A stretch of DNA of 64,000 nt from Bacteroidota bacterium (GCA_947460595.1 CANHGS010000008.1:1-64000); one strand, 5' to 3'; shown: positions 33,863 through 43,956, counted from the stretch's first letter. A program made the numbers and translations. The notes: a model not told the origin generated them from the sequence alone.

Positions 33863-33900
33863 AGGAAAGATAGCCGTATAAAATACAACTATGCTTTCCT
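33863..33900 (-). other. Long imperfect hairpin in the rpmD-rplO spacer
   Basis: Arms AGGAAAGATAG (33863-33873) and CTAT-g-CTTTCCT (33889-33900) pair over 11 bp with one bulge. They enclose a second 4-bp stem (33876-33879 with 33883-33886). On the minus strand it is followed by ATTTTTACG. It could be an attenuator, a processing site or an r-protein binding structure. Confidence 0.5.
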
Positions 33901-33914
33901 AAATCTTTTGTTGA

Positions 33915-34097
33915 TTAAGCTACCTCTTCTACTTTCACCAAGTGGCTAACCTTGTTAACCATACCTAGGATCTGTGGAGTGGCTTCAACTTCTTTAGAAG
34001 CGTTCAACTTTTTCAAGCCTAGGGCTTTCAAAGTTAATTTTTGACGCTCTGGTCTGTCGATACCGCTTTTTACTTGTGTGATCTTGATCTTTCTCAT
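33915..34097 (-). CDS. rpmD: 50S ribosomal protein L30
   Basis: A 60-residue large-subunit protein with the family start KIKITQVKSGIDRPERQK and the TPQILGMVNKVSHLVKVEEV ending. It sits 17 bases downstream of rpsE in the spc order rpsE-rpmD-rplO. Confidence 0.95.
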   Translation of the reverse strand: MRKIKITQVKSGIDRPERQKLTLKALGLKKLNASKEVEATPQILGMVNKVSHLVKVEEVA

Positions 34098-34114
34098 GTA
34101 ATATCTTTTTCGGA

Positions 34115-34636
34115 TTATCCGTTAAATACTTTTGACAGTTTCACCGTACGAGTTTTAGCAACTTGTACTGGCTCTCTCAACAAACCAAGTGCTTTGATGG
34201 TAGCTTTAACCACGTTGTGTGGATTAGCAGAACCCAAGCTTTTTGCAAGAACGTCGGTAATACCTGCGCTTTCAAGTACAGCACGCATGCTGCCTCCCGC
34301 GATAACTCCCGCTCCGTGTGCAGCTGGCTTAATCAAAACTTTTGCAGCACCTTCTTTAGCCCACTGTTCGTGAGGAATAGTACCATGCATTACAGGAACT
34401 TTGGTCAAGTTTTTCTTAGCGTCATCAATACCTTTAGCAATAGCTTCTTGTACTTCTTTTGCTTTACCAAGACCTTGGCCAACAATACCAGCACCATTTC
34501 CTACTACTACTAGAGCAGAAAAGCTGAAGGTACGTCCACCTTTAGTGGTTTTAACTACGCGATTAATGGCAACTACTTTTTCTTTGAGTTCCATGTCACC
34601 ACCTGCTTTCACCTTATTTACGTTTACTTTAGACAT
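34115..34636 (-). CDS. rpsE: 30S ribosomal protein S5
   Basis: A 173-residue small-subunit protein important for decoding fidelity. It has a double-stranded-RNA-binding N-terminal domain with [18 protein letters not shown], and the [15 protein letters not shown] loop. Order and spacing (29 bases after rplR) are standard. Confidence 0.97.
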   Translation of the reverse strand: MSKVNVNKVKAGGDMELKEKVVAINRVVKTTKGGRTFSFSALVVVGNGAGIVGQGLGKAKEVQEAIAKGIDDAKKNLTKVPVMHGTIPHEQWAKEGAAKVLIKPAAHGAGVIAGGSMRAVLESAGITDVLAKSLGSANPHNVVKATIKALGLLREPVQVAKTRTVKLSKVFNG

Positions 34637-34665
34637 TTATCTAACTATTAATTGTTGTTAGCAAA

Positions 34666-35019
34666 TTAGAATTGAAGACCAGCTTCCCTGGCACCATCAG
34701 CAACTGATTTTACACGACCATGGTAAAGGTTACCACCTCTGTCAAAAACAACAGTGGTTAAACCTAGTGCAACGGCTTTTGTAGCAATTGCAGCTCCTAC
34801 CATTTTAGATTTCTCCACTTTAGTAACTTTTTGAGCGGCAATATCTTTGTCCCTTGAAGAGGCAGAAGCCAATGTAACAGCATTATCGTCATCGATCAAT
34901 TGTGCATAGATCTCTGCATTGCTTCTAAAAACTGAAAGGCGTGGTTTTACTGCAGTACCAGCAACCTTCTTGCGGATGCGATACCTGATTTTTTGCCTTT
35001 GAACCAATTTAGAATTCAT
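34666..35019 (-). CDS. rplR: 50S ribosomal protein L18
   Basis: A 5S rRNA-binding protein of 117 residues. It has a basic N-terminus ([14 protein letters not shown]), the [18 protein letters not shown] motif and a C-terminus ending GAREAGLQF. It lies 65 bases after rplF. Confidence 0.97.
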   Translation of the reverse strand: MNSKLVQRQKIRYRIRKKVAGTAVKPRLSVFRSNAEIYAQLIDDDNAVTLASASSRDKDIAAQKVTKVEKSKMVGAAIATKAVALGLTTVVFDRGGNLYHGRVKSVADGAREAGLQF

Positions 35020-35084
35020 CTTGTTTATTTTTATAACACCCGATTCTGCCGGATGCCTGTTAGTGTTAATGTTATCCCTTACGC

Positions 35085-35639
35085 TTATTTACCAGCCGAC
35101 TTACCTGCTTTTCTTCTCAGGATTTCACCTTGATATTTCACACCTTTTCCTTTGTATGGTTCAGGCTTACGTAAGCTTCTCAATTTAGCAGCAACTTGAC
35201 CTACCAATTGTTTGTCAATTCCTTCTAAGAAGATTTTAGGGTTTTGACCTTTTTCAGTTAAAGTGCTCACTTTCATTTCAGAAGGAACTTCAAAAATGAT
35301 GTTGTGAGAATAACCCAAAGCCAAATCCAATGTGTTTCCAGTATTAACGGCTTTATAACCTACCCCTACCAATTCCAAGTCTTTCTTGAAACCTTCAGTA
35401 ACACCTTTTACCATATTAGACACCAATGAACGGTACAAACCGTGCATTGCGCGGTGACGGATTTGATCAGTTGGACGCTTCAATTCTAATTGAGCATCTG
35501 TAATTTCTACAGTAATATCCCTGTCAATTGCTTGTTTCAGTTCGCCTTTAGGGCCTTTTACTGTAAGGGTGTTGTCAGCAGCAACGCTGATTTTCACTCC
35601 TGCTGGTATTACTACCGGTTGTTTACCAATTCTAGACAT
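35085..35639 (-). CDS. rplF: 50S ribosomal protein L6
   Basis: A 184-residue two-domain large-subunit protein near the factor-binding site. The start [15 protein letters not shown] and the ending [21 protein letters not shown] are diagnostic. It is separated from rpsH by an unusually long 100-base spacer with no clear gene. Confidence 0.97.
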   Translation of the reverse strand: MSRIGKQPVVIPAGVKISVAADNTLTVKGPKGELKQAIDRDITVEITDAQLELKRPTDQIRHRAMHGLYRSLVSNMVKGVTEGFKKDLELVGVGYKAVNTGNTLDLALGYSHNIIFEVPSEMKVSTLTEKGQNPKIFLEGIDKQLVGQVAAKLRSLRKPEPYKGKGVKYQGEILRRKAGKSAGK

Positions 35640-35739
35640 AGTCGTTAAAAATTAATGATGAGAAAATCCCGGTCCGTGTTCAGCTCCGACTAAAAGCTTA
35701 ATTGTCAGGCCGGATATATTGGGGCCATGGGCCTTTCTA

Positions 35740-36138
35740 TTAATAGATATGACAAAGTACTTCACCACCCACGTTCTCCGCTTTGGCTTGCTTATCAGTC
35801 AATACTCCTTTTGAAGTACTCAAGATAGCTACACCCAAACCGTTGATTACGCGTTTGATTTCAGCAGGCTTAGCATATTGACGAAGACCTGGACGGCTTA
35901 CCCTCTCCAAAACCTGAATAGCAGGTTGTTTGGTATTGGGGTCGTACTTCAACGCAATCTTGATCAAACCTTGCTTGTTGTCATCTTCAAACTTGTACTT
36001 CAAGATATAACCTTGGTCATACAAGATTTCAGTCAGACGCTTTTTTAGGTTAGAAGCAGGAATTTCAACAATCCTGTGTCCAGCCATCTGCGCGTTGCGA
36101 ATTCTGGTTAAGAAGTCTGCTATAGGATCAGTTACCAT
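35740..36138 (-). CDS. rpsH: 30S ribosomal protein S8
   Basis: A 132-residue 16S rRNA-binding protein. In E. coli it also represses its own operon. Typical segments are DPIADFLTRIRNAQ and the C-terminal VGGEVLCHIY, with the STSKGV signature. It is 59 bases after rpsN. Confidence 0.97.
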   Translation of the reverse strand: MVTDPIADFLTRIRNAQMAGHRIVEIPASNLKKRLTEILYDQGYILKYKFEDDNKQGLIKIALKYDPNTKQPAIQVLERVSRPGLRQYAKPAEIKRVINGLGVAILSTSKGVLTDKQAKAENVGGEVLCHIY

Positions 36139-36197
36139 AATATTGTATTAAATCAGTTCTAAATTTTGTTTGTGTGTATCCCAAAAGGGAGTGCCTT

Positions 36198-36467
36198 TTA
36201 CCAGCTTGCCTTTTTAACACCTGGAATCATTCCGTTCAAAGCCATGTCGCGGAACATGATCCTTGAAAGTCCAAAGTATCTCATGTATCCTTTAGGACGG
36301 CCAGTCAACTGGCAACGGTTCTTTAAACGTACAGGAGAAGCGTTTTTTGGAAGCAGATCCAAAGCTGCGTAATCGCCGGCTTCTTTTAATGCTGTTCTTT
36401 TAGTTGCATATTTAGCAACCATTGCTTCACGCTTTCTTTGTCTGGCTTTTACTGATTCTTTTGCCAT
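36198..36467 (-). CDS. rpsN: 30S ribosomal protein S14 (zinc-free form)
   Basis: An 89-residue S14 of the long, zinc-independent type. The CxxC pairs of the short zinc form are missing, only a single Cys remains in NRCQLTGRP, and the ending [11 protein letters not shown] is canonical. It lies 12 bases after rplE. Confidence 0.97.
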   Translation of the reverse strand: MAKESVKARQRKREAMVAKYATKRTALKEAGDYAALDLLPKNASPVRLKNRCQLTGRPKGYMRYFGLSRIMFRDMALNGMIPGVKKASW

Positions 36468-36479
36468 GATTTGGTATTA

Positions 36480-37055
36480 TTAGTTATTGTCTTTTTTGAT
36501 GTTTTTGAAAGGCATTCCCAGCTCTTTCAACAATTCGTATGCTTCTTCGTTGGTTTGTGCAGTTGTCACAAAAGTGATATCTAAACCTGTAATCTTGTTC
36601 ACTTTATCAATGTCAATTTCAGGGAAGATGATTTGTTCAGTTACACCTAGTGTATAGTTACCACGACCATCAAAAGCTTTGTCAGAAATTCCTTTGAAGT
36701 CACGTACACGAGGCAGAGCCACAGATACTAAACGGTCTAAGAATTCAAACATTTTTTCACCCCTCAAAGTCACGCGGGCACCAATTGGCATTCCCTTACG
36801 GAGTTTGAAGTTAGAAATATCTTTCTTGGAAATAGTAGGAACGGCTTTCTGTCCAGTGATGGTTTGTAACTCATCAACGGCAATGTCTACCAATTTCTTA
36901 TCGGTAACCGCACCATTAACGCCGCGGTTAACACAAATTTTTTCCAATTTAGGAGCTTGCATTACGCTTGTGTAAGCAAACTTCTTCATTAAAGCAGGTA
37001 CTACCTCTTTGCTGTACTTGTCTGCTAATCTCGGAGTGTATTTTACAGTACTCAT
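36480..37055 (-). CDS. rplE: 50S ribosomal protein L5
   Basis: A 191-residue 5S rRNA-binding protein with the KICVNRGV start region, the [17 protein letters not shown] segment and [11 protein letters not shown]. Its ATG shares one base with the rplX stop (TAATG), so translation is coupled. Confidence 0.97.
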   Translation of the reverse strand: MSTVKYTPRLADKYSKEVVPALMKKFAYTSVMQAPKLEKICVNRGVNGAVTDKKLVDIAVDELQTITGQKAVPTISKKDISNFKLRKGMPIGARVTLRGEKMFEFLDRLVSVALPRVRDFKGISDKAFDGRGNYTLGVTEQIIFPEIDIDKVNKITGLDITFVTTAQTNEEAYELLKELGMPFKNIKKDNN

Positions 37056-37393
37056 TATTTGATTACCTCCCCTGATTTTTTAGATATACGAACTAATTTT
37101 CCGCCTTCCCTTGTGCGGGTAACTTTTGTTGGCGCGCTTGTTTTAGCATCCCACAACTGTACATTGCTGATGTTGATGGCTGCTTCAATCTTTACGATAC
37201 CACCCTTAGTATTTTGGGCAGATGGTTTAGTGTGTTTTGTGGCGATGTTTACACCTTCCACAACTACACGACCTTTATCGATGATCACTTCCAAAACTTT
37301 GCGGGGCTTTTTCAAGTCCTTGTCATCACCGGCAATCACCACAACAGTGTCGCCTTTCTTGATGTTGAATTTGGGTTTAAATCTGTTACTCAT
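37055..37393 (-). CDS. rplX: 50S ribosomal protein L24
   Basis: A 112-residue assembly-initiating protein with a KOW motif ([15 protein letters not shown]) and the family stretch [14 protein letters not shown]. It overlaps rplE by one base and lies 57 bases after rplN. Confidence 0.97.
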   Translation of the reverse strand: MSNRFKPKFNIKKGDTVVVIAGDDKDLKKPRKVLEVIIDKGRVVVEGVNIATKHTKPSAQNTKGGIVKIEAAINISNVQLWDAKTSAPTKVTRTREGGKLVRISKKSGEVIK

Positions 37394-37450
37394 TGTTATA
37401 TGCTTAAAGCTGGATGCTAAACGCTAAACGCTTAACTAAAAATTTATTTA

Positions 37451-37819
37451 TTACAGTACCTCTGGTGCCAGGGAAATAATTTTCATATATCCCTTATCGC
37501 GAAGCTCACGGGCAACTGGTCCAAATATACGGGTACCACGAGGCTCGTCTGAGTTGTTCAACAATACCACTGCGTTGTCGTCAAAACGAATATAAGAACC
37601 GTCTTTTCTACGCAATTTGTTCTTGGTACGAACGATAACCGCTTTTGATACAGTACCTTTCTTAACAGCACTTGCTGGAATGGCCGCTTTCACAGTCACA
37701 ACAATCTTATCACCTATACCGGCATAATCCTGTCCGCTGTTCCCAAGTACCCTGATACAAAGCACTTCTTTGGCGCCACTGTTATCAGCTACATTTAATC
37801 TGCTTTCTTGCTGGATCAT
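37451..37819 (-). CDS. rplN: 50S ribosomal protein L14
   Basis: A 122-residue intersubunit-bridge protein with start [18 protein letters not shown] and the signature stretch near [18 protein letters not shown]. It is preceded by a 101-base spacer holding the palindrome GACCTAGGTC (37840-37849). Confidence 0.98.
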   Translation of the reverse strand: MIQQESRLNVADNSGAKEVLCIRVLGNSGQDYAGIGDKIVVTVKAAIPASAVKKGTVSKAVIVRTKNKLRRKDGSYIRFDDNAVVLLNNSDEPRGTRIFGPVARELRDKGYMKIISLAPEVL

Positions 37820-37920
37820 TTTTTTAAACTTTGTGCCTAGACCTAGGTCTTGACTTTTACAATTTTATTTTCAGAGGCTCTGGCGATTGCATGGCAACTG
37901 CGCAGGGCATGTACAGCCAA

Positions 37921-38178
37921 TTACTTAGCTTTCTCTACAATTTCCACTAGTCTCCAACGCTTAGTTTTGCTCAACGGTCTGGTTTCCATGATTTTCACCA
38001 CGTCACCAATACCACCTTCGCTCTTCTCGTCATGAGCATGGAACTTGGTTGTTTTCTTTACGAACTTACCGTAGATTGGGTGTTTTACTTTTCTTTCAAC
38101 CGCAACTGTGATAGTTTTGTCCATCTTGTCGCTGGTTACAACGCCAACCCTTGTTTTGCGCAAATTTCTTTCTTCCAT
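37921..38178 (-). CDS. rpsQ: 30S ribosomal protein S17
   Basis: An 85-residue OB-fold small-subunit protein with the signature [18 protein letters not shown] and [10 protein letters not shown]. It lies 17 bases after rpmC. Confidence 0.97.
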   Translation of the reverse strand: MEERNLRKTRVGVVTSDKMDKTITVAVERKVKHPIYGKFVKKTTKFHAHDEKSEGGIGDVVKIMETRPLSKTKRWRLVEIVEKAK

Positions 38179-38195
38179 TACTTAACTTTTATGGT

Positions 38196-38411
38196 TTAAA
38201 GACCCAGTTCTTTTTTCTTCAATTCCGTCTGTAAACGGGCGATGTCTCTTCTAAGACCGCGAATATTCATCGGGTTTTCCAGTGGAGAAATAGCATGAGC
38301 GAACTCAAGCTTTTTCAACCTTAATTGGTCTTCAGAGATCTTAGCTTTTAGGTCTGTTACATTCAGATCTTTCAGGCTTTTATTAAAATCGTATGTTTGT
38401 TTGTTTGCCAT
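38196..38411 (-). CDS. rpmC: 50S ribosomal protein L29
   Basis: A 71-residue two-helix protein at the exit tunnel, with the motif PLENPMNIRGLRRDIARL that defines the family. It is slightly longer than usual at the N-terminus. It lies 17 bases after rplP. Confidence 0.95.
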   Translation of the reverse strand: MANKQTYDFNKSLKDLNVTDLKAKISEDQLRLKKLEFAHAISPLENPMNIRGLRRDIARLQTELKKKELGL

Positions 38412-38428
38412 TGCAGTGCGTTTTTAGA

Positions 38429-38848
38429 TTAAGCTTGCAAATCTCTTCTTACACAGAATTTGGTTGCAATTGGTAATTTCTGAGCGGCCAGTTCCATCGC
38501 TTCTTTTGCAGTTGCTTCGGTTACACCGTCGCACTCAAAGATGATACGACCTGGTTCAACTACTGCTGCCCAGAATTCAGGGTTACCCTTACCTTTACCC
38601 ATCCTCACATCGGCAGGTTTGCGGGTAACAATCTTGTCAGGAAATACACGGATCCATACATTCCCTTCACGCTTCATAGCACGGGTCATCGCTTGACGGG
38701 CAGATTCGATTTGACGGTTGGTCAACCAAATTGGTTCCAACGCTTTTAAAGCGAATGATCCGAAAGAGATGGAAGTACCACGCTTTGCAACTTCGCGAAT
38801 GCGGCCTTTCTGCTGTTTCCTATGTTTACTTCTTTTAGGTTGTAACAT
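38429..38848 (-). CDS. rplP: 50S ribosomal protein L16
   Basis: A 139-residue protein at the A-site side of the peptidyl-transferase region, with start [16 protein letters not shown] and the [18 protein letters not shown] segment. It lies 84 bases after rpsC, a gap with a 10-bp direct repeat. Confidence 0.98.
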   Translation of the reverse strand: MLQPKRSKHRKQQKGRIREVAKRGTSISFGSFALKALEPIWLTNRQIESARQAMTRAMKREGNVWIRVFPDKIVTRKPADVRMGKGKGNPEFWAAVVEPGRIIFECDGVTEATAKEAMELAAQKLPIATKFCVRRDLQA

Positions 38849-38932
38849 GTTCTTTTGTTTTTTGGATGACCTTGGCCGTTACCGGTTTGGGCTATTCAAC
38901 TTATTTTAAATCGGTGCTAAACACCGGTTTGG

Positions 38933-39745
38933 TTATCTCCTGTTATCTCTTCCACCACCGGCGTTACCACCGCGGTTATCTCCGCCTCTGCCACTACGGT
39001 CTCCACCACCTCTGCGATCATCGCGGCGGTCTCCACCTGGTCTTCTTTCTTCGCCAGCTCTTCTGTCGCTCATGTCGTTCTTACCACCAACAAAATTGGG
39101 GTTCAGTTCGCGCTTGCCCAACACTTCGCCTTTACAGATCCATACTTTGATACCAATTTTACCATATACGGTTTGTGCAAACACGTTGGCATAATCAATA
39201 TCCATACGGAAAGTATGCAAAGGAACACGGCCTTGCTTGAATTCTTCAGAACGAGCGATTTCAGCACCACCCAAACGACCACTCAATTTAACCTTGATAC
39301 CTTCAGCACCCATGCGGAGTGTAGAGGCAACGGCCATTTTAGTTGCACGCTTAAAGTTGATACGGTTTTCGATTTGCCTAGCGATGGTGTCTCCTACGAT
39401 ATTCGCATCCAATTCAGGACGACGGATTTCAAGGATGTTGATTTGAACATCATCTTTACCAGTCAATTTCTTTAACTCTTCCTTAATACGGTCTACTTCT
39501 CCACCACCTTTTCCGATGATGATACCTGGTTTGGAAGTGTGGATGGTTACAATCAGCTTACCTAAAGTACGCTCGATTACAATCTTTGCGATACCACCTT
39601 TGTTGATACGGGCATTCAGGTAAGTACGGATCTTATGATCCTCAATCAACTTTGATGCGTAGTCTTTCTTACTACCATACCAGTTGCTTTCCCATCCGCG
39701 GATGATACCTAACCTGTTACCAATTGGATTTGCTTTCTGACCCAT
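38933..39745 (-). CDS. rpsC: 30S ribosomal protein S3 with long Arg/Gly/Asp-rich tail
   Basis: A small-subunit head protein at the mRNA entry site. It has 270 residues against roughly 210-235 in many bacteria. The KH domain shows [12 protein letters not shown], and the C-terminal S3 domain ends near residue 225. After it comes a low-complexity tail of about 45 residues, made of RR, RDD, RGG and GGG units, probably disordered and RNA-binding. The tail uses ordinary codons and lies in frame, so it is not an error. It lies 15 bases after rplV. Confidence 0.97.
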   Translation of the reverse strand: MGQKANPIGNRLGIIRGWESNWYGSKKDYASKLIEDHKIRTYLNARINKGGIAKIVIERTLGKLIVTIHTSKPGIIIGKGGGEVDRIKEELKKLTGKDDVQINILEIRRPELDANIVGDTIARQIENRINFKRATKMAVASTLRMGAEGIKVKLSGRLGGAEIARSEEFKQGRVPLHTFRMDIDYANVFAQTVYGKIGIKVWICKGEVLGKRELNPNFVGGKNDMSDRRAGEERRPGGDRRDDRRGGGDRSGRGGDNRGGNAGGGRDNRR

Positions 39746-39760
39746 ATAATGGTTTTACAA

Positions 39761-40105
39761 TTAGTTTTTAGAATCTACTATTAATGTTACGTGGTTGCTG
39801 CGCTTGCGAACTCGGTAGCCACGACCCTGAGGAGCCGGACGCATCCGTTTCAAAACCCTGCCGCCATCTACGAATATTGTTTTCACCACTAGGCTGCTGT
39901 CGGCAGCGCTAGATCCGCTGTTCTTTTGCTCCCAGTTGTTAATGGCACTCTTCAGCAATTTTGCAAGAGGAGTGGCATTGTGTTGAGGGTGATGCTCCAG
40001 AATGGCCAAAGCTTTTTCCACTTCCATTCCACGGATCACATCGGCCAGCAAACGCATTTTGCGTGGACCTGTAGGATAATTGTTCAGTTTAGCTACTGCT
40101 TCCAT
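39761..40105 (-). CDS. rplV: 50S ribosomal protein L22
   Basis: A 114-residue protein lining the exit tunnel, with [17 protein letters not shown] and the beta-hairpin plus ending [20 protein letters not shown]. It lies 53 bases after rpsS. Confidence 0.97.
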   Translation of the reverse strand: MEAVAKLNNYPTGPRKMRLLADVIRGMEVEKALAILEHHPQHNATPLAKLLKSAINNWEQKNSGSSAADSSLVVKTIFVDGGRVLKRMRPAPQGRGYRVRKRSNHVTLIVDSKN

Positions 40106-40158
40106 TTTCTTTTGGTTTCTTATTTGTGAACCTATTTTACAAGCGGTTCAAAAATGAT

Positions 40159-40428
40159 TTATTTCTTAGTTCCTGCGTGACCTCTGAAGTTACGGGTTGG
40201 AGCAAATTCACCCAACTTATGGCTTACCATAAACTCTGTTACATAAACAGGGATAAATTTATTTCCGTTGTGTACTGCAAAAGTGTGTCCAACGAAATCA
40301 GGAGTGATTGTGCTACGACGGCTCCAGGTTTTGATAACACCTTTCTTTGATTTACCATCATTAATCGCAACAACTTTCTCTTCCAAATTTGCGTCTACGT
40401 AAGGACCTTTTTTAATCGAACGACCCAT
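40159..40428 (-). CDS. rpsS: 30S ribosomal protein S19
   Basis: An 89-residue head protein with start [12 protein letters not shown], the [15 protein letters not shown] segment and [14 protein letters not shown]. It lies 48 bases after rplB. Confidence 0.98.
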   Translation of the reverse strand: MGRSIKKGPYVDANLEEKVVAINDGKSKKGVIKTWSRRSTITPDFVGHTFAVHNGNKFIPVYVTEFMVSHKLGEFAPTRNFRGHAGTKK

Positions 40429-40476
40429 AATAGTTATAAGTTTACTGGTCTGTTAGTGATTTATTTTCCGAGCTAA

Positions 40477-41316
40477 TTACTTAGCTAATTTTTTACCATC
40501 TTTTCTTTGGATGATCAGCTTATCGCTACCCTTTCCTTTAGTCCTGGTCTTTTCGCCTTTTGCGTATTTACCATTTCTAGAACGTGGGTGACCACCGGAG
40601 GCCCTACCCTCACCACCACCCATCGGGTGATCTACTGGGTTCATGGCAACACCACGAACACGAGGACGAATACCTTTCCAACGATTCCTACCAGCTTTAC
40701 CAGCAGTTTCCAAGTTATGGTCGCTATTAGATACCACACCTACAGTAGCGTAACAGTTGATCAATACTTTTCTCAATTCGCCAGAAGGCATTTTCAAGAC
40801 TGCGTATTTTTCTTCTTTGTTGGCTAATTGAGCAGATGAACCAGCGCTTCTAGCCATTTTACCACCTTGACCTGGTTGCATTTCAATATTGTGGATGTTA
40901 GTACCCAGTGGCATGCTCTTCATTGGTAATGCATTTCCTATTTCAGGAGCAACAGCATCACCAGAAATTACAGTAGCTCCAACTTGCAAACCTTGTGGTG
41001 CAATGATGTAACGTTTTTCACCATCGGTGTATTGAACCAATGCAATGAAAGCAGTACGGTTTGGATCGTATTCAATAGACAATACTGTAGCAGTAATGTC
41101 TTTCTTATTACGTTTGAAATCAATGATACGGTAGTGATGTTTGTTTCCACCTCCCATATATCTTGAAACCCTGCGACCTTGAACGTTACGTCCTGCAGTG
41201 TTTTTCTGTGGTTCCAGCAAACTCTTCTCTGGATCCATGGTAGTGATTTCAGCATAAGCGTTACCTACTCTCCAACGGGTACCTGCTGTAATCGGTTTGT
41301 ACTTTTTAAGTGCCAT
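40477..41316 (-). CDS. rplB: 50S ribosomal protein L2
   Basis: A 279-residue protein needed for subunit association and peptidyl transfer. The C-terminal loop [17 protein letters not shown] carries the conserved histidine. The GRNNQGR-type element is present in variant form as [13 protein letters not shown]. It lies 47 bases after rplW. Confidence 0.98.
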   Translation of the reverse strand: MALKKYKPITAGTRWRVGNAYAEITTMDPEKSLLEPQKNTAGRNVQGRRVSRYMGGGNKHHYRIIDFKRNKKDITATVLSIEYDPNRTAFIALVQYTDGEKRYIIAPQGLQVGATVISGDAVAPEIGNALPMKSMPLGTNIHNIEMQPGQGGKMARSAGSSAQLANKEEKYAVLKMPSGELRKVLINCYATVGVVSNSDHNLETAGKAGRNRWKGIRPRVRGVAMNPVDHPMGGGEGRASGGHPRSRNGKYAKGEKTRTKGKGSDKLIIQRKDGKKLAK

Positions 41317-41363
41317 TTGTTTTTCCTTTTAATCAGCGGATTTTTCAGCTCCGCAGCTATAAA

Positions 41364-41663
41364 TTAAATATTTGCGTAAAGATCAATCGTCTCGCCTTCA
41401 GCTACTGTTACCAGTGCTTTCTTGTAAGCCGATTTCATACCCTGGATAAAACCAGCTTTTGTATAGCGAGTCTTGTTTTTACCAGGAACTACTACTGTGT
41501 TTACGTCTACAACGTTTACACCATAGAATTCTTCTACTGCCTTCTTGATTTCAAGCTTGTTGGCCTTGCGGCTAACCTTGAAAGCGTATTTGCGCAGTTT
41601 TTCTTGCTGAGCGTTTGCTTTTTCGGTTAAAATCGGTTTTACTAATATTTCACTCGGTTTCAT
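41364..41663 (-). CDS. rplW: 50S ribosomal protein L23
   Basis: A 99-residue exit-site protein that docks trigger factor and SRP, with the KPILTEKANA start and the RKANKLEIKKAVEEFYGV core. A 112-base spacer separates it from rplD. That spacer has an 8-bp inverted repeat (41717-41724 and 41753-41760) and no gene. Confidence 0.95.
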   Translation of the reverse strand: MKPSEILVKPILTEKANAQQEKLRKYAFKVSRKANKLEIKKAVEEFYGVNVVDVNTVVVPGKNKTRYTKAGFIQGMKSAYKKALVTVAEGETIDLYANI

Positions 41664-41775
41664 GTTTCTTTAGTTTGATTTTGGCTACATGTAATTCGCA
41701 ACTATATGTCCAATCAGTTTCAAATTATACCAAACTCATTTCATCTGTATATTTTGAAACGTTATTCAATTTTGG

Positions 41776-42414
41776 TTATGCTGCTACTTCAGCGTCATTT
41801 TCAGCGAAGATCTTAGCGGTTCCTTCAGTAAGAACCAACACATCCGCGTTCATGATTTCGTAGGTATTGATGTCGGCCAACAACGTGCTAGCAACATTTG
41901 GTACGTTACGAGTACTCAAGTACAAATTGTCATTGTACTCAGGTAACACAATCAATGTTTTCTTATCGCTTAAGTTCAAGGCTTGCATTGCTGCAACCAA
42001 TTCCTTGGTTTTAGGTGCTGCCATGTTCACGTCCTCAATCACATAGATGGCGCTGTCTTTGGCTTTATGGCTCAAAGCAGAAATCTTAGCCAAATCTTTT
42101 ACTTTACGGTTCAATTTGAAATCGTAAGAGTGAGGTTTTGGTCCAAAAATGGTACCACCACCTTTGTACAAAGGGTTACGGATATTACCCTTACGAGCAC
42201 CACCAGTTCCTTTTTGTTTGTGCAGCTTGCGGCTAGCACCTTGTACCTCAGCACGAGTTTTCACTTTGTGTGTACCTTGACGACCAGCAGCCAAATACTG
42301 CTTAACAGCCAGGTAGATCACGTGATCATTTGGTTCAATTCCAAATACCTCAGCAGGCAATTCAACCGTTCTACCGGTTTTCTCTCCTTTTATATTTAAT
42401 ACGTCTACTTGCAT
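41776..42414 (-). CDS. rplD: 50S ribosomal protein L4
   Basis: A 212-residue protein with an extended loop in the exit tunnel (GTGGARKGNIRNPLYKGGG) and the C-terminal globular domain. In E. coli L4 represses the S10 operon; whether it does so here is unknown. It lies 21 bases after rplC. Confidence 0.97.
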   Translation of the reverse strand: MQVDVLNIKGEKTGRTVELPAEVFGIEPNDHVIYLAVKQYLAAGRQGTHKVKTRAEVQGASRKLHKQKGTGGARKGNIRNPLYKGGGTIFGPKPHSYDFKLNRKVKDLAKISALSHKAKDSAIYVIEDVNMAAPKTKELVAAMQALNLSDKKTLIVLPEYNDNLYLSTRNVPNVASTLLADINTYEIMNADVLVLTEGTAKIFAENDAEVAA

Positions 42415-42435
42415 TTTTGTCTGATTTGTTTGTGA

Positions 42436-43053
42436 TTACTTCTGGATTAAAACGATTGATCCGTTATGTCCAGGAACTGAACCGCTGATCAGGATATAAT
42501 TCTTTTCAGGGAAAATTTTCACAACTTTCAAACCCTTTAGCATTACCCTGTCATTACCCATACGTCCGGCCATTCTCATTCCTTTGAATACCCTAGATGG
42601 ATAAGATGAACCACCAATAGAACCGGGAGCTCTCTGACGATCGTGCTGACCATGGGAAGCTTCACCCACACCGGAGAATCCGTGGCGCTTTACAACACCC
42701 TGGAAACCTTTACCCTTGGTAGTACCAACCACTTCCACTTTTTCACCTTCTTCAAAGATGTCTAATGTGATGGTTTCACCGAGTGCTTTCTCAATGGAAT
42801 AGTTGCGGAATTCTTTAACGAATTTTTTTGCGGAGGTTTGAGCTTTTGCGTAGTGATTAAGCTCTGCTTTTGTAGCGTGCTTGTCTTTCTTGTCGCCAAA
42901 GGCTAACTGAAGTGCACTGTAACCGTCAACTTCAGGTGTTTTAACCTGAGTTACGGTATTTGGACCAGCCTCAATGATGGTACAAGCTATTTGCTTGCCA
43001 TCTGTAGAGAAGATGCTGGTCATACCAATTTTTTTACCAATAATACCTTTCAT
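42436..43053 (-). CDS. rplC: 50S ribosomal protein L3
   Basis: A 205-residue protein that reaches toward the peptidyl-transferase centre, with start [15 protein letters not shown] and the loop segment [16 protein letters not shown] 299-base gap separates it from rpsJ, far more than is usual for this pair. Confidence 0.98.
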   Translation of the reverse strand: MKGIIGKKIGMTSIFSTDGKQIACTIIEAGPNTVTQVKTPEVDGYSALQLAFGDKKDKHATKAELNHYAKAQTSAKKFVKEFRNYSIEKALGETITLDIFEEGEKVEVVGTTKGKGFQGVVKRHGFSGVGEASHGQHDRQRAPGSIGGSSYPSRVFKGMRMAGRMGNDRVMLKGLKVVKIFPEKNYILISGSVPGHNGSIVLIQK

Positions 43054-43352
43054 CGTTTTTTGCGGTTTGTGCCCCGCGGAGGTATGTAGGACATCTAGCC
43101 GATGAAGCTAAATTCAATCCTTGTTGACTACCGACCTTTTCCGTTGTTTCCCATTTGACAGGGAGAGGAAGTACCGGGAGTAAACAAACCTCGAAGGGCC
43201 TGTTTATATGTTAGTTCCATTTGGTCTTTCTAACCGGAGCTATCCGGACCATTTGGTTTTCTTGAATCAGAGCTGCTTTCTCCTGTTAAGGGTTGGCAGA
43301 TGATGATATTGTTAAGAACTTTTTTTGCCGCTTCTAAGACCTAGGTCCCAGA
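43054..43352 (-). other. 299-base gap inside the S10 operon
   Basis: No open frame or recognised RNA family is seen. It contains the short hairpin CCGGA-gcta-TCCGG near 43234-43247 and the palindrome GACCTAGGTC (43338-43347) immediately after the rpsJ stop, which is repeated upstream of rplN. No promoter of the TACCTTTG kind is visible. It may be a structured leader for rplC-rplD or a processing region. Confidence 0.5.
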
Positions 43353-43658
43353 TTATGCTTTAATCTCTACTTCTACTCCAGAAGGCAGATCTAATTTACT
43401 CAACGCATCCACTGTTCTTGAAGAAGAAGTGTAGATATCCAATAGGCGCTTATGTGTTGCCAACTGGAACTGCTCACGGCTCTTTTTGTTTACGTGTGGT
43501 GAACGCAAAACGGTAAAGATCTTCTTGTGTGTAGGTAAAGGAATAGGACCCGTAACTACTGCACCTGTACTTCTAACTGTTTTTACGATCTTCTCCGCAG
43601 ACTTGTCTACCAAGTTGTGATCGTATGATTGCAATTTGATTCTGATTCTCTGAGACAT
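43353..43658 (-). CDS. rpsJ: 30S ribosomal protein S10
   Basis: A 101-residue small-subunit protein, also a transcription antitermination factor (NusE). It has the start [14 protein letters not shown], the [22 protein letters not shown] loop and the ending GVEVEIKA. The start at 43658 is fixed by the family; 12 further open codons upstream are ignored. It has its own promoter and is the first gene of the S10 run. tuf does not precede it. Confidence 0.97.
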   Translation of the reverse strand: MSQRIRIKLQSYDHNLVDKSAEKIVKTVRSTGAVVTGPIPLPTHKKIFTVLRSPHVNKKSREQFQLATHKRLLDIYTSSSRTVDALSKLDLPSGVEVEIKA

Positions 43659-43738
43659 AGACAAAACCCCATTTTTCTGTTGATCAAGATCCAATTGTTA
43701 TTTTTTAAAGAACTTCTGAATCTGTCGATTTGGGTTTG

Positions 43739-43769
43739 CAAAGGTAAGGGGCTGCATTTGATTGGGCAA
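43739..43769 (-). promoter_or_regulatory. Promoter of the S10 operon (rpsJ)
   Basis: Minus-strand TTG (43769-43767), a 20-base spacer, then TACCTTTG (43746-43739), a full Bacteroidota consensus, 80 bases before the rpsJ ATG. A TTATCCCCAG motif lies about 110 bases upstream. Confidence 0.8.
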
Positions 43770-43904
43770 GTATTTTTATATCTTTTTTGTGGATTTCTTT
43801 ATAAAATACCAAAAAATATGCCCAAATCAGGTTTTTTGTAGACTTATTAACCGGTTTATCCCCAGAGGCGATGGTCAAAATTTGTAAAAATCGCCCGAAG
43901 GGTA

Positions 43905-43935
43905 TAAAAAAGCCCCGCTCAAAATGAACGGGGCT
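43905..43935 (-). terminator. Terminator of fusA
   Basis: 7-bp GC stem (43911-43917 and 43929-43935), extendable by further pairs toward the loop, then a six-T tract on the minus strand. Located 21 bases after the fusA stop. Confidence 0.85.
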
Positions 43936-43956
43936 CCTATAGAAATTAAATGAAAA

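Noticed and set aside
36198..36467. Zinc-binding S14 paralogue
   Set aside because: The CxxC pairs are absent; it is the zinc-free form.
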